NCBI RefSeq assembly: GCF_030758975.1
Contig: NZ_CP132359.1
Span: 696,810-760,809 of the forward strand
Direction of reading: 5' to 3'
Length of the DNA: 64,000 nt
From: Bosea beijingensis
GTDB taxonomy: Bacteria; Pseudomonadota; Alphaproteobacteria; Rhizobiales; Beijerinckiaceae
Shown here: piece by piece, positions 20,723-36,668 of the stretch
Layout: the number at the start of each line of letters is the position of its first letter
Numbering within the stretch: position 1 is the stretch's first letter
Translations under genes and position numbers: made by a program
Notes under the pieces: generated by a model
Seen by the model: only the letters and a program-made list of their open reading frames with translations
The model's database searches: none
What the model was told of the DNA's origin: nothing

Positions 20723-21958
20723 ATGCGTCTGTCCGTCATCGCAGCCTCAGTCCTGATCAGCCTGGCACCGGCGCTGGCCCAGACCACCGGCTCGATCAAC
20801 GCGTCCGGCGCCCAGGCCCGCAGCAATGCGCAGGCGACCCCGGCGAGCGCCTCCTTCGACGTTTTCGTGCAACGGCTCTGGCCGCTGGCTCAAGGCCGCG
20901 GCATTTCGCGCGCCACGTTCGACCTCGCCTTCCGCGGCGTGACGCCGGATCCGTCGATCGTCGCGCTGACGAAGAAGCAGTCCGAGTTCAGCGCCCCGAT
21001 CTGGAACTATCTGGAGAATGCCGTCGGCGGCTCGCGCATCCAGCGCGGGCGCGAGGCCGCGGCCGAAAATGCCTCCGTGCTCGCGCAGGTCGAGGCGCGC
21101 TACGGCGTGCCCAAGGAGGTCGTCCTCGGCGTCTGGGGCATGGAGACCAATTACGGCTCGTTCAAGGGCGGCAAGGATGTCATCCGCTCGCTCGCGACGC
21201 TGGCTTCGATCCGCTATCGCGGCGACTTCTTCCGCGATGAACTCCTGACCGCTCTCGAACTGATCGAGAAGGGCCATGTCGAGCGCAGCGAATTGAAAGG
21301 CTCCTGGGCTGGCGCCATGGGCCACACCCAGTTCATGCCGTCGAGCTACATGAAATATGCGGTCGACTGGACCGGCGACGGCCACGCCGACATCTGGACC
21401 TCGTCGAGCGACGCCATCGCCTCAACCGCCAATTATCTCAAGGGCTATGGCTGGGTGCCCGGCCTGCCCTGGGGCATGGAGGTGACGCTTCCTGCCGGCT
21501 TCGACCACCGCCTGGACAAGGCGAGCTTCTCCAGCTTCGCTTCCGCCGGCATCCGCCGCGCCGATGGCGGGCGCCTGCCCTCCTCCGGCGAAGGCCGCCT
21601 GTTCTATCCGGCCGGTCATACCGGCCCGGTGATGCTGCTCACTGCCAATTTCGACGTCATCAAGAAATACAACTCGTCGGATGCCTATGCGATGGCCGTC
21701 GGCCATCTCGGCGACCGCATCGCCGGGCGCGCCGCGATCCAGGGCAACTGGCCGACCAAGGCCCCGCGCCTCGACATGGCCGCGACCCGCGATCTCCAGA
21801 ACCGCCTGAAGGCGCTCGGCCTCTACAATCACGATGCTGATGGCCGCATCGGCACAGGCACGCGCGAGGCGGTCCGCCGCTACCAGATCAGCGCCGGCGA
21901 GATCGCCGACGGCTATCCCACGCCGGCCCTGCTGTCGAAGCTGCGCGGCAAGCGCTGA
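20723..21958 (+). CDS. mltB: Lytic murein transglycosylase, MltB type with peptidoglycan-binding domain
   Basis: 411-residue periplasmic enzyme cleaving the MurNAc-GlcNAc bond with 1,6-anhydro formation. A signal peptide (residues 1-19, ending A-L-A-Q) is followed by the SLT_2 domain with 'FDVFVQRLWPLAQGRGISRATFD'-type opening (shown in part), the catalytic Glu in 'VWGMETNYGSFKG', and 'GAMGHTQFMPSSYMKYAVD'. A C-terminal PG_binding_1 domain ('LQNRLKALGLYNHDADGRIG') docks on peptidoglycan. Start is the ATG at 20723, where the signal peptide begins. A CtrA-type box lies just upstream, hinting at cell-cycle control. Confidence 0.88.
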   Translation: MRLSVIAASVLISLAPALAQTTGSINASGAQARSNAQATPASASFDVFVQRLWPLAQGRGISRATFDLAFRGVTPDPSIVALTKKQSEFSAPIWNYLENAVGGSRIQRGREAAAENASVLAQVEARYGVPKEVVLGVWGMETNYGSFKGGKDVIRSLATLASIRYRGDFFRDELLTALELIEKGHVERSELKGSWAGAMGHTQFMPSSYMKYAVDWTGDGHADIWTSSSDAIASTANYLKGYGWVPGLPWGMEVTLPAGFDHRLDKASFSSFASAGIRRADGGRLPSSGEGRLFYPAGHTGPVMLLTANFDVIKKYNSSDAYAMAVGHLGDRIAGRAAIQGNWPTKAPRLDMAATRDLQNRLKALGLYNHDADGRIGTGTREAVRRYQISAGEIADGYPTPALLSKLRGKR

Positions 21959-22014
21959 CTTCGGGCCGGCCCGGGCCTATAATGGGGAGCGAAGGGGAAC
22001 CACCGGATCGGCCT

Positions 22015-23217
22015 ATGCGCCTGCGCTCGCTCGCCATGGTTCTGGCTGCCGCCTGCCTGCTCCTGCTGACGGGCGGGCCGACCTCTCTCGCCCAGCAGCA
22101 GCCGCAACAGCGCAGCCTGTTCCAGATGTTCTGGCAGATCCCGGCCCAGCCGCGAAACGCGACGCCGCAGCCGCGCCAGCGCGTCGCGCCGGCCGTCCGC
22201 CGCCGCGATGCGCCCGTCGTCGTCCGCGACGATCCGGTCATCCCCAAGGTCGATGTCACCAGCCGCATCGTGGTCATGGGCGATTCCCTCGCCAATCTCC
22301 TGGCGAACGGCCTGGACGACGCCCTCAACAACCGGCCCGATGTCGAGGTGATCCACAAGGCCAAGCCCGATTCCGGCCTGGTGCGCAGCGACTTCTACGA
22401 CTGGCCGAAGACGATCTCCGAGCTGCTCGCCAGCGACCAGAAGATCAGCATCGGCGTCGTCCTGCTGGGCCTCAACGACCGCCAGCCGATGCGCGAGGGC
22501 GAGACCGTCCACGAACCCTTGAGTCCGCGCTGGCTCGAACTCTACAGCGACCGGATCGACGCCATCGCCAACGCCTTCGCCGGCAAGCGCGTGCCCTTGA
22601 TCTGGGTCGGTGCGCCGCCGATGCAGAACGGACGGCTCTCGGCCGATCTCGTCACCTTCAACGACCTCTATCGCCAGCGTGTCGAGAAGGCGGGCGGGCA
22701 ATATGTCGATCTCTGGGGCGGCTTCGTCGATGCCGAGAACCGCTATGCCGCGACCGGCCCGGACGTCTCCGGCCAGCCGGTGCGCCTGCGCCTCGGCGAC
22801 GGCATCCATTTCACCGCGGCCGGCGCCCGCAAGGCCGCGCATTTCGTCGATCTCGTCATCCGCCGGATGATCGAGGCCGCCCCGCAGAACAGCGTCATCG
22901 CCCTGCCCGTCTCGCCCGAGACCGGCGCCCCCAGCGCGCCGGAGCTCCAGCCCGGCGGCGTCGAGCGCCTGATCGACCAGATGGTCGCGGGCGTGCCGAC
23001 GATCGGCCTGCCCGCCGCCTTGCAGGCCCGCCCGCTCGCCGGGCCGATCCAGCCACTCACCGGCCAGGCCGCGCTCTCCGAGCAGCCGCTGCTCGCCTCG
23101 ATCGCCGAGGCGCGCGGGCGCGGCGACGCCGCCCTCCAGCTCGAACGCGTCTTCGGCCAGGGCATCGCGCCGGACCCGCTTCCGGGCCGGCTCGACGATT
23201 ACCGCTGGCCGCGCTGA
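22015..23217 (+). CDS. DUF459 SGNH-hydrolase-fold secreted protein
   Basis: About 400 residues, exported: signal peptide residues 1-27 ending at 'TSLAQQQ'. The SGNH pattern is visible as block I 'IVVMGDSLANLLANGL' (Ser), block III 'VVLLGLNDRQPM' (Asn), and block V 'LGDGIHFTAAGARKAAHF' (Asp and His). Proteins with DUF459 are thought to act on cell-wall or glycan O-acyl groups, but no substrate is established. Start at 22015 is set by the signal peptide. It follows the transglycosylase by 56 bases on the same strand, suggesting a shared envelope role. Confidence 0.8.
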   Translation: MRLRSLAMVLAAACLLLLTGGPTSLAQQQPQQRSLFQMFWQIPAQPRNATPQPRQRVAPAVRRRDAPVVVRDDPVIPKVDVTSRIVVMGDSLANLLANGLDDALNNRPDVEVIHKAKPDSGLVRSDFYDWPKTISELLASDQKISIGVVLLGLNDRQPMREGETVHEPLSPRWLELYSDRIDAIANAFAGKRVPLIWVGAPPMQNGRLSADLVTFNDLYRQRVEKAGGQYVDLWGGFVDAENRYAATGPDVSGQPVRLRLGDGIHFTAAGARKAAHFVDLVIRRMIEAAPQNSVIALPVSPETGAPSAPELQPGGVERLIDQMVAGVPTIGLPAALQARPLAGPIQPLTGQAALSEQPLLASIAEARGRGDAALQLERVFGQGIAPDPLPGRLDDYRWPR

Positions 23218-23224
23218 ACCCGCG

Positions 23225-24739
<1,515 letters not shown>

Positions 24740-25236
24740 CGGAATCTCATCAAGTCAGGCATGCGCGCAAGAGCGCGCCAACAAAGGCTGACGATGAGAC
24801 GACGATGCGTTCCCGGTCAGCCCCGCGAGGTGAAGCGCGGGGCGCAGACAGGTCCGCGGGTGCGGCAACGGAAGCGGCGGCGCGGCGCCTGCTTCCCCTT
24901 CAGGGTCGATTCCATGATGGCGATCATAGCGATGGCGAGACCGGTGAACAGGGCGCCGCAGGTATGAGGGGCGCGAGCCCGGCGCGGAGCTCGCTCATGA
25001 CATGGATTGACCTCTTTCGGATCAGATTGTGCGCGTCACTGTTCAAACGTTGCCGGTCGGCGCCGCTCTTGTCATTCCGGGGCTTCGCGCAGCGAGGAAC
25101 CCGGAAGCCACGACTGGGCGAGCCGCCGGCAATGAATACGGAATGTCCTACCCAGTCGTGGGTTCCGGGTTCGCGCCTGCGGCGCGCCCCGGAATGACAG
25201 CCGTATGTTTCAGAACCGCAGCAGCGAGAGAGATCG
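24740..25236. other. Intergenic region with long inverted repeat
   Basis: 497 bases between the divergent ABC-F gene and the DUF6958 gene. The main structure is the REP-like composite at 25070-25199. No convincing gene is seen; short frames here lack a ribosome site and conserved sequence. Confidence 0.6.
25070..25199. repeat. Composite REP-like inverted repeat, copy 3
   Basis: About 130 bases forming a nested imperfect palindrome. Outer arms are tgtcattccgggg and ccccggaatgaca; inner arms are gaacccggaagccacgactg and cagtcgtgggttccgggttc. The outer arms match the single palindromes at 7402 and 19878, so this looks like two REP units in inverted pairing (a BIME-like unit). Confidence 0.8.
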
Positions 25237-25545
25237 ATGGCTGACGACAAGATCGAGATCGAGAACGTCAATACGCCCGGCAAGACCGAGCGGGTCGACC
25301 GGGCCAAATACCTCGGGATGCGCAAGGCGCTGCTGAACATCCTGCCGGAGGCCGCGCCGGGCCTGAAGGTTTCCGAAGCCAAGGAAGCGCTGCTGCCGCA
25401 TCTGCCCGACACTCTGTTTCCACAGGGCAAGACGGCGGGATGGTGGCTGAAGGCCGTGCAGCTCGATCTCGAAGCCAAGGGCACGATCAGGCGCGCGCCC
25501 GGCTCGCCGGTCCGGCTCTACAAGGCCGGGACGGTGAAGAACTGA
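25237..25545 (+). CDS. DUF6958 family protein
   Basis: 102-residue soluble protein recognised as a conserved small family of unknown function: 'DRAKYLGMRKALLNILP' is followed by 'EAKEALLPHLPDTLFPQGKTAGWWLKAVQLDLEAKG' and 'PVRLYKAG' at the end. The second half looks like a winged-helix-type fold (helix, helix, short strands), which would allow nucleic acid contact, but this is a guess. It is preceded by AGCGAGAGAG. Confidence 0.75.
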   Translation: MADDKIEIENVNTPGKTERVDRAKYLGMRKALLNILPEAAPGLKVSEAKEALLPHLPDTLFPQGKTAGWWLKAVQLDLEAKGTIRRAPGSPVRLYKAGTVKN

Positions 25546-25615
25546 CGCCGATCCGGGTCAACCGGGGATCGGCCCTATCGACATCTCCGCCGAGTTCAAT
25601 CCAGGGAGGCAAATT

Positions 25616-25864
25616 TCAAAAATCAGGAAAATGCCTCAGAAATGCATAAATACATACAGACCATAGCAATATCAAGCATATATGCATGATAAAGGCAGCC
25701 TTGAATATTCCCCCTTGCGTATCAAAAGAATAAACTACTTTCGGCCCAACGATGAAACCCGTCTTGAGCGCGACCCAGATTATCCGAGACGATGTATAAA
25801 CTCCCCAAACCGAGACTGCTACAACAAAGGCAGCGACGCCCAATTTAGCAAAAGAGTTCATCAC
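25616..25864 (-). CDS. Small two-span membrane protein, AT-rich
   Basis: 82-residue predicted inner-membrane protein: hydrophobic spans at about residues 7-32 and 54-74. No family is recognised. Its DNA is strikingly AT-rich for this genome (25.62-25.80 kb), so it is probably a recent arrival. It starts 12 bases downstream of the gltD stop on the same strand and could be read from the gltBD message. Confidence 0.55.
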   Translation of the reverse strand: MMNSFAKLGVAAFVVAVSVWGVYTSSRIIWVALKTGFIVGPKVVYSFDTQGGIFKAAFIMHICLILLWSVCIYAFLRHFPDF

Positions 25865-25876
25865 AAACCCTTCTCC

Positions 25877-27301
<1,425 letters not shown>

Positions 27302-27399
27302 GCCGTTTCTCTCGCCGTGTGCGCGGGGCGTCCCCGTGCGCGTGCCTTGACTTGATCGAGATGCCGGGACCGTGACGGCCCCGGCGGGGTGGCGTTCGC

Positions 27400-32094
<4,695 letters not shown>

Positions 32095-32320
32095 ACCCCG
32101 CTTCCCAGAACCCCGCGAGCTTGCGCCGGCAGGGAGACCCGTCAGTCCATGATCCCGACCGCTGCGGCCCTCGGAGCCGACCTGAAGTCGGCAGCAAGGA
32201 TGGGGCCAAGGCGGTCCGGCCGTCGTCTTCCTGGAGGCTTTTTTGCTTGCGCTTTGTTTCCACCGCGCCCGCGTCCTCCGCAGGCGCCTCCGGGCGTGCC
32301 TCGCCCGTTCGCGCCTGTCT

Positions 32321-32389
32321 TCAGGCCGTCGTTTTACGGACGGCGCGCGTGCGATTGGCTTTGGCGTTGGTAGCCCGGCCCTTCGTCAT
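32321..32389 (-). CDS. Possible very small basic protein (22 residues)
   Basis: The frame begins [13 protein letters not shown] and has nine Lys/Arg and no acidic residue. A consensus GGAGG ribosome site lies five to nine bases before the ATG, which is the main reason to list it. The peptide could bind nucleic acid or act as a leader peptide for gltB, whose start is 227 bases downstream. With so short a frame chance cannot be excluded. Confidence 0.35.
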   Translation of the reverse strand: MTKGRATNAKANRTRAVRKTTA

Positions 32390-32447
32390 GCTCGCCTCCG
32401 TTGCGACGGCGCGACCTCCAGCTAGATCAGCTTTTGGTCGGCGCGGT

Positions 32448-32472
32448 GAAAAATTGGACAGCAACACTGTCC
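32448..32472 (-). terminator. Terminator-like hairpin upstream of the small frame
   Basis: Read on the minus strand, a 6-bp stem ggacag/ctgtcc with a 5-base loop is followed by aatttttc. It stands about 60 bases before the small basic frame, so it would end or attenuate a transcript started in the AT-rich stretch upstream. Stem is short. Confidence 0.4.
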
Positions 32473-32708
32473 TATTGCGGTGAACTTGCCAGAGTTCCAA
32501 TCTACGCACAAGCGCCGATTTCGCGCTGCAGCGAAATTTTATTGCAAAATCGAATCCGCACCAGACATTTCCGGAATGAAAGCCTGACTCAGGCAGTCCG
32601 GTTCTTGTTTTTGAGCATAACACAGGGTCTTGCCCCAGCGCAGCGCGCAAACCCCCTCTTCGCCGGAGCCGCTTGGCAGGAAAACGCGCTGCGCCTAACC
32701 CTCAAGCC

Positions 32709-33764
32709 ATGGATTTCTTCAGCGACAACACCGCCGCCGCCAGCCCCCGCGTCATGGCCGCGCTCGCCGCCGCCAATGCCGGCGCCGCTTCTCCCTATGG
32801 CAAGGACGACTGGACGCGCCGCGTCGAGGAGCGCTTCGCCGCGATCTTCGAGCGCGAGGTCGCGGTCTTCCTCGTGCTGACCGGCACGGCGGCGAACGCG
32901 CTGGCGCTGGCCAGTATCGTCAAGCCCTGGGGCGCGATCCTCACCCATGAGGAGGCGCATGTCGTAGAGGACGAATGCGGCGCACCGGAGTTCTTCACCA
33001 ACGGCGCCAAGCTGGTCGACCTGCCCGGCACCGGCGCCAAGCTGAAACCGGAGACGGTGACGAAGGCGCTCTCGCATCTGCGCGCCGGCGATTTCCATCA
33101 AGTCCAGGCCCAGGCGCTGACGATCACGCAGGCGACCGAATGCGGCACGATCTATACGCCGGCCGAGGTCCGTGCCCTGAAGGACGCCGTCACGCCGCGC
33201 GGTCTCAAGCTCCATATGGACGGCGCCCGCTTCGCCAATGCGCTGGTCACGCTCGGCTGCACGCCGGCCGAGATCACCTGGAAGGCCGGCGTCGACGTGC
33301 TCTCCTTCGGCGGCACCAAGAACGGCGCGCTCGCGGCGGAAGCCGTGATCTTCTTCGACCCGGCCGAGGCCGAGGAGATGAAATGGCGGCGCAAGCGCGC
33401 CGGCCAGACGCTCTCCAAGGGCCGCGTTCTCGGCGCCCAGTTCGAGGGCCTGCTCGCCGACGATCACTGGCTCGATCTCGCCCGCCACGCCAATGCGCGC
33501 GCGAAGCGTCTGGCGGATTCGGTGACGCAGGGCAGCGAGGCCCGCCTCGCCTGGCCCTGCCAGGCGAACGAGGTCTTCCTCGTGCTGCCGCCCGCCGTCC
33601 AGCAGCGCCTGAAGGCGGCAGGCATCGGCTATTACGACTGGTCGGCCCGCTCGCTGCCAGCGGAAGCGCCGCTCAAGGATGGCGAAGTCGTCGGCCGGTT
33701 CGTCATGTCCTTCGCGACGGAAGCTGAGGACGTGGAACGCTTGGTCGCTGCGATCGCCGGTTGA
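32709..33764 (+). CDS. ltaE: Low-specificity L-threonine aldolase
   Basis: 351-residue PLP enzyme of the beta-eliminating lyase/threonine aldolase family, cleaving (allo)threonine to glycine and acetaldehyde. The PLP lysine is Lys204 in 'VLSFGGTKNGAL'; Asp171 in 'LHMDGARFANAL' contacts the pyridine nitrogen; 'LTGTAANALAL' and 'THEEAHVVEDECGAPEFF' are other conserved blocks. I start at the ATG at 32709 (MDFFSDNTA), the usual N-terminus; the frame is open 12 codons further up without conserved sequence. Confidence 0.9.
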   Translation: MDFFSDNTAAASPRVMAALAAANAGAASPYGKDDWTRRVEERFAAIFEREVAVFLVLTGTAANALALASIVKPWGAILTHEEAHVVEDECGAPEFFTNGAKLVDLPGTGAKLKPETVTKALSHLRAGDFHQVQAQALTITQATECGTIYTPAEVRALKDAVTPRGLKLHMDGARFANALVTLGCTPAEITWKAGVDVLSFGGTKNGALAAEAVIFFDPAEAEEMKWRRKRAGQTLSKGRVLGAQFEGLLADDHWLDLARHANARAKRLADSVTQGSEARLAWPCQANEVFLVLPPAVQQRLKAAGIGYYDWSARSLPAEAPLKDGEVVGRFVMSFATEAEDVERLVAAIAG

Positions 33765-33856
33765 GCGGGCGCATTTGCGCCCCGTTTCCAGCCGCATACC
33801 TGCCGCAATCCCTAACAAGACTGAATGGCGAGCAGTCAGTCGTTAAGGAATTTGGC

Positions 33857-34813
33857 ATGGCAGATCGTTCGACCGCACCGGGGCGTATCGCGCTGATGGG
33901 CCTGGTCGTGGCCGGCGCAATGGCCGGCATGGCGGGTACCGCCAGCGCCCAGTACTACTATTACGACGATGGGTACGAGCCCTATCCCGCCTATGGATAT
34001 GGCTATCGTTACGACTATGGCTACGCCCCGCGCCCACCCGCCGCGGTGCCGCGCGCGCCGGCTGCCGTCTCGCCCTACTCTGTCAACAGCGGCGCCGCCC
34101 GCCGTTACGGCCTTGTCCGGATCGAGCGCACGATCCGGCGCGACGACACCTATATCGTCGACGGCGTCACGGCGGGTGGTCAGCGCCAGCGCCTCATCCT
34201 CGACGCTTATGCCGGCGAATTGATCCGTCGCATCCCCTTGCGCGGACAGGCCGCCCCCAGCGTCGCCCGCGCCGACCCGCGCGAGGAACATGCTCCGCCG
34301 CGCCAGCGCTTGGTGCCCCAGCCGCCCGAGCGGCCTGCCGAACTGAAGGGGCCGACGGAAGCCAGTGCCCCGGCAACGACCGTGCTGCCCTCGCCGGCCG
34401 CACCGCCTGCGCCTGAGCCCGCCGCGCCAGTCGAGAAGCCGCCGGCCGAGGCCAGCGCGCCCGCGACGACCTCACCGCCGTCTCCTGCTGCGCCGCCTGC
34501 CCCCGAGCCGGTGAAGCCTGCGGAACCGGGCCCGGCCGAAGCCAGCGCCCCCGCGACCGTCGCACCGCCGCAACCCGCCAAGCCGGCAGAGCCCTCGCCC
34601 GGTGCGACCAATCCCGACACCGGAGCCGACAAGCCGAAGCTCGTGAACCCCAGCGATGTGCGCAATACCGAGGGCACCGAGCGCAAGCCGCCGCTTTCGA
34701 CAGCCGCGCCCGCAGTCGAAGCCGGGTCAATCCCCCCGGTACAGAACATCGACTCCACGCCATCGACGCCGAAGCCCGAGACGCCGATCGCCCCGGTCGC
34801 CCCGATGAACTGA
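33857..34813 (+). CDS. Secreted Pro/Ala-rich protein
   Basis: 318-residue exported protein. The signal peptide is residues 1-31 (basic start, then 'IALMGLVVAGAMAGMAGTASA' region). A Tyr/Gly/Asp-rich stretch ('YYYYDDGYEPYPAYGYGYRY') comes next. It is followed by a small folded segment with 'RYGLVRIERTIRRDDTYIV' and 'RLILDAYAGELIRRIPL', and a long Pro/Ala/Glu tail with near-repeats of 'EASAPATT-PPSPAAPPAPEP'. Such tails span the periplasm or cell wall. The folded part resembles small alphaproteobacterial periplasmic domains of unknown role. Start is the ATG at 33857. Confidence 0.7.
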   Translation: MADRSTAPGRIALMGLVVAGAMAGMAGTASAQYYYYDDGYEPYPAYGYGYRYDYGYAPRPPAAVPRAPAAVSPYSVNSGAARRYGLVRIERTIRRDDTYIVDGVTAGGQRQRLILDAYAGELIRRIPLRGQAAPSVARADPREEHAPPRQRLVPQPPERPAELKGPTEASAPATTVLPSPAAPPAPEPAAPVEKPPAEASAPATTSPPSPAAPPAPEPVKPAEPGPAEASAPATVAPPQPAKPAEPSPGATNPDTGADKPKLVNPSDVRNTEGTERKPPLSTAAPAVEAGSIPPVQNIDSTPSTPKPETPIAPVAPMN

Positions 34814-34825
34814 TCCGCCAACAAA

Positions 34826-34852
34826 AAAGGCTCCCGTTTCCGGGAGCCTTTC
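34826..34852. terminator. Bidirectional intrinsic terminator
   Basis: Stem ggctcccg (34829-34836) and cgggagcc (34841-34848) with A tract before and T tract after, between two convergent genes (Pro/Ala-rich protein and hsp20). It can act on both strands. Confidence 0.85.
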
Positions 34853-34878
34853 GCTTTCAATCGAAAGCTTGGCGTAGG

Positions 34879-35349
34879 TTACGCGGCCTTGGCGACCTTG
34901 GCCTCGAGGACCTTGGCCGAACCGCCGGTGCCGATCGCGATCTGGCGGGGCTTCTTGGCCTCGGGAATCTCGCGCACGAGGTCAATATGCAGCAGGCCGT
35001 TCTCCAGGCTGGCGCCGGTTACCTGTACGTAATCGGCAAGCTGGAAGCGACGCTCGAAGGCGCGCGCGGCGATGCCCTGATGCAGGACCTCGCGCTTCTC
35101 GGCTCCCTCGACGGGCTGCTTCTCGCCCTTGACGGTCAGCGCGTTTTCCTTGGATTCGATGGAGAGGTCGCCCTCACCGAAGCCGGCAACCGCGATGGTG
35201 ATGCGGTAGGCGTTCTCGGCGGTCCGCTCGATATTGTAGGGCGGGTAGCTCGGGGCGGCTTCGTTGCTCGTCGCCTGGTCGAGGAGATTGAACAGACGGT
35301 CGAAACCGACGGTCGAGCGATAGAGCGGGGAAAGGTCGAAATGACGCAT
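34879..35349 (-). CDS. hsp20: Small heat shock protein, Hsp20/IbpA class
   Basis: 156-residue alpha-crystallin-type chaperone that holds unfolding proteins. It opens 'MRHFDLSPLYRSTVGFDRLF', as IbpA-class proteins of rhizobia do. The alpha-crystallin domain includes 'YPPYNIERTAENAYRITIAV' and 'LTVKGEKQ', 'GIAARAFERRFQLADYV' and 'ASLENGLLHIDLVREIPE', with a short C-terminal tail. The ATG at 35349 has a perfect GGAGG site six bases upstream. The preceding 60 bases can fold like a ROSE thermometer, so induction by heat at the level of translation is likely. Confidence 0.92.
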   Translation of the reverse strand: MRHFDLSPLYRSTVGFDRLFNLLDQATSNEAAPSYPPYNIERTAENAYRITIAVAGFGEGDLSIESKENALTVKGEKQPVEGAEKREVLHQGIAARAFERRFQLADYVQVTGASLENGLLHIDLVREIPEAKKPRQIAIGTGGSAKVLEAKVAKAA

Positions 35350-35406
35350 GATATGTCCTCCGAAGAAGCGACAATGATGTCGGTCCGCCTCGCCTGAGCG
35401 CGGACC
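35350..35406 (-). promoter_or_regulatory. ROSE-like RNA thermometer in the hsp20 leader
   Basis: Read on the minus strand, a strong hairpin (ggtccgc at 35406-35400 with gcggacc at 35388-35382) is followed by U-C-G-C-U (35371-35367). Five bases later comes the GGAGGA ribosome site (35361-35356). The UYGCU element facing the Shine-Dalgarno is the hallmark of ROSE elements, which control hsp20-class genes in rhizobia. Folding is my inspection only. Confidence 0.6.
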
Positions 35407-35612
35407 TTCGTTGCTTTCGCGCAGCCGGTTCTGGCCTGCACAGACCTGATCTGGGGAGGCGCTCGGGCTTTTCAAGAGCCGTTCTTTCGGGCCAGAAATC
35501 AGCCCTCGCATTTCTTTTCGACGCACCGACATGTTTTCGCAGGATATCCCGTGCAGGATGTCGGGCATGCGGCGGCCACGATCGATGACGTAGCCGAGAT
35601 GCGGAGCAGTTG

Positions 35613-36668
35613 ATGGCCGAGGCCGCTTTCTTTGCCGATCCGAACTACCCCGTCCCGGGGCATGGCAAGACCTGGCTCGCCACGACACGGGACGGCGCGT
35701 CCCTGCGTTTCGCAAGCTGGCGCCCGACGATAAAGCCGGTGCGTGGCACGATCGTCGTCGTGCAGGGCCGGGCCGAATTCATCGAGCGCTACAGCGAAAC
35801 CGTCGCGGAACTGCGCCGCCGTGGCTTCCATGTGCTGGCCTTCGACTGGCGCGGCCAGGGCGGCTCCCAGCGCTTCGTCCGCCGCACGCGCAAGGGCCAT
35901 GTCGGGCGCCTCAAGCACTACGAGGCCGATCTCGCGCTGGCCATGGCCGAGATGCAGGCGAAGCTGCCTCCGCCCTATTTTGTGCTCTCGCATTCGATGG
36001 GCGCCGCGCTCTGCCTCGATGCGGCTCGCTCGAATGCCTTGCCGGTCGCGCGCATGGTCGCGCTCGCGCCGATGCTCGGCATCGCGATGATTGCGCATCC
36101 CGGCCGGGCCAAGTTCCTGGCGAGTCTGCTCTACTGGCTCGGCCTCGGCCGTGCCTTCGTCCCGGGCGGCGGCGACACCGCGATCGCCACGAAACCTTTC
36201 GAGGGCAATCGCCTGACCAGCGACCCCGTCCGCTACGCCCGCAACGCCGTGCTCTCGGCGGCGGCACGCGATCTCAGCATCGGCGATCCCACCGTCGCCT
36301 GGATCAGGGCCGCCTTCCGCCTGATGGCGCGCCTCGGCACGCCCTCTGCCCCGCTGGAGGTGAAGGTTCCAACCCTGATCATCGCGGCGGGGCGCGATCC
36401 AGTCGTCTCGACGCCGGCGATCGAACGCTTCGCGGCGCGGCTCAAGACTGGCTCGGCGTTGGTCTTGCCGACCGCACGCCACGAGATCCTGATGGAAAGC
36501 GACGCGATCCGCGCCCAGTTCTGGGCCGCCTTCGACGCCTTCATCCCCGGCGAGGACCAGGCTTCGCCGGCCTCAGCCGGCGAGCAAGGCCATGGCGGCC
36601 TCATGCAGCGCCTTGCTGCCGGCCGCGAGGATACGCCCGCCCCCGGCAGCGCTGCCACCGTCCCATGA
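35613..36668 (+). CDS. Alpha/beta hydrolase, lysophospholipase (PldB) type
   Basis: 351-residue serine hydrolase. The oxyanion region is 'TIVVVQGRAEFIERYSE', strand 4 gives 'HVLAFDWRGQGGSQR', and the nucleophile Ser128 is in 'LSHSMGAAL'. The acid is probably in 'IIAAGRDPVVS' and the histidine in 'TARHEILMES'. This is the Hydrolase_4/lysophospholipase pattern. The start is the ATG at 35613 after GCGGAG. Its last 96 bases overlap the convergent hisN-type gene; the C-terminal 30 residues after 'FIPGE' look like run-on sequence with no fold contribution. Confidence 0.85.
   Translation: MAEAAFFADPNYPVPGHGKTWLATTRDGASLRFASWRPTIKPVRGTIVVVQGRAEFIERYSETVAELRRRGFHVLAFDWRGQGGSQRFVRRTRKGHVGRLKHYEADLALAMAEMQAKLPPPYFVLSHSMGAALCLDAARSNALPVARMVALAPMLGIAMIAHPGRAKFLASLLYWLGLGRAFVPGGGDTAIATKPFEGNRLTSDPVRYARNAVLSAAARDLSIGDPTVAWIRAAFRLMARLGTPSAPLEVKVPTLIIAAGRDPVVSTPAIERFAARLKTGSALVLPTARHEILMESDAIRAQFWAAFDAFIPGEDQASPASAGEQGHGGLMQRLAAGREDTPAPGSAATVP

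Larger units (their letters stand above)
32095..32708. other. Intergenic region upstream of gltB and ltaE
   Basis: 614 bases between divergent starts. It holds a very short minus-strand frame with a strong ribosome site (32321-32389), a terminator-like hairpin (32448-32472) and an AT-rich stretch around 32500-32560. Longer open frames here are not protein-like. Confidence 0.55.

Noticed and set aside
25070..25199. CRISPR-like repeat structure
   Set aside because: Repeats are inverted and nested with no regular spacers; it is a REP-type composite. No CRISPR array or cas gene was seen in the window.
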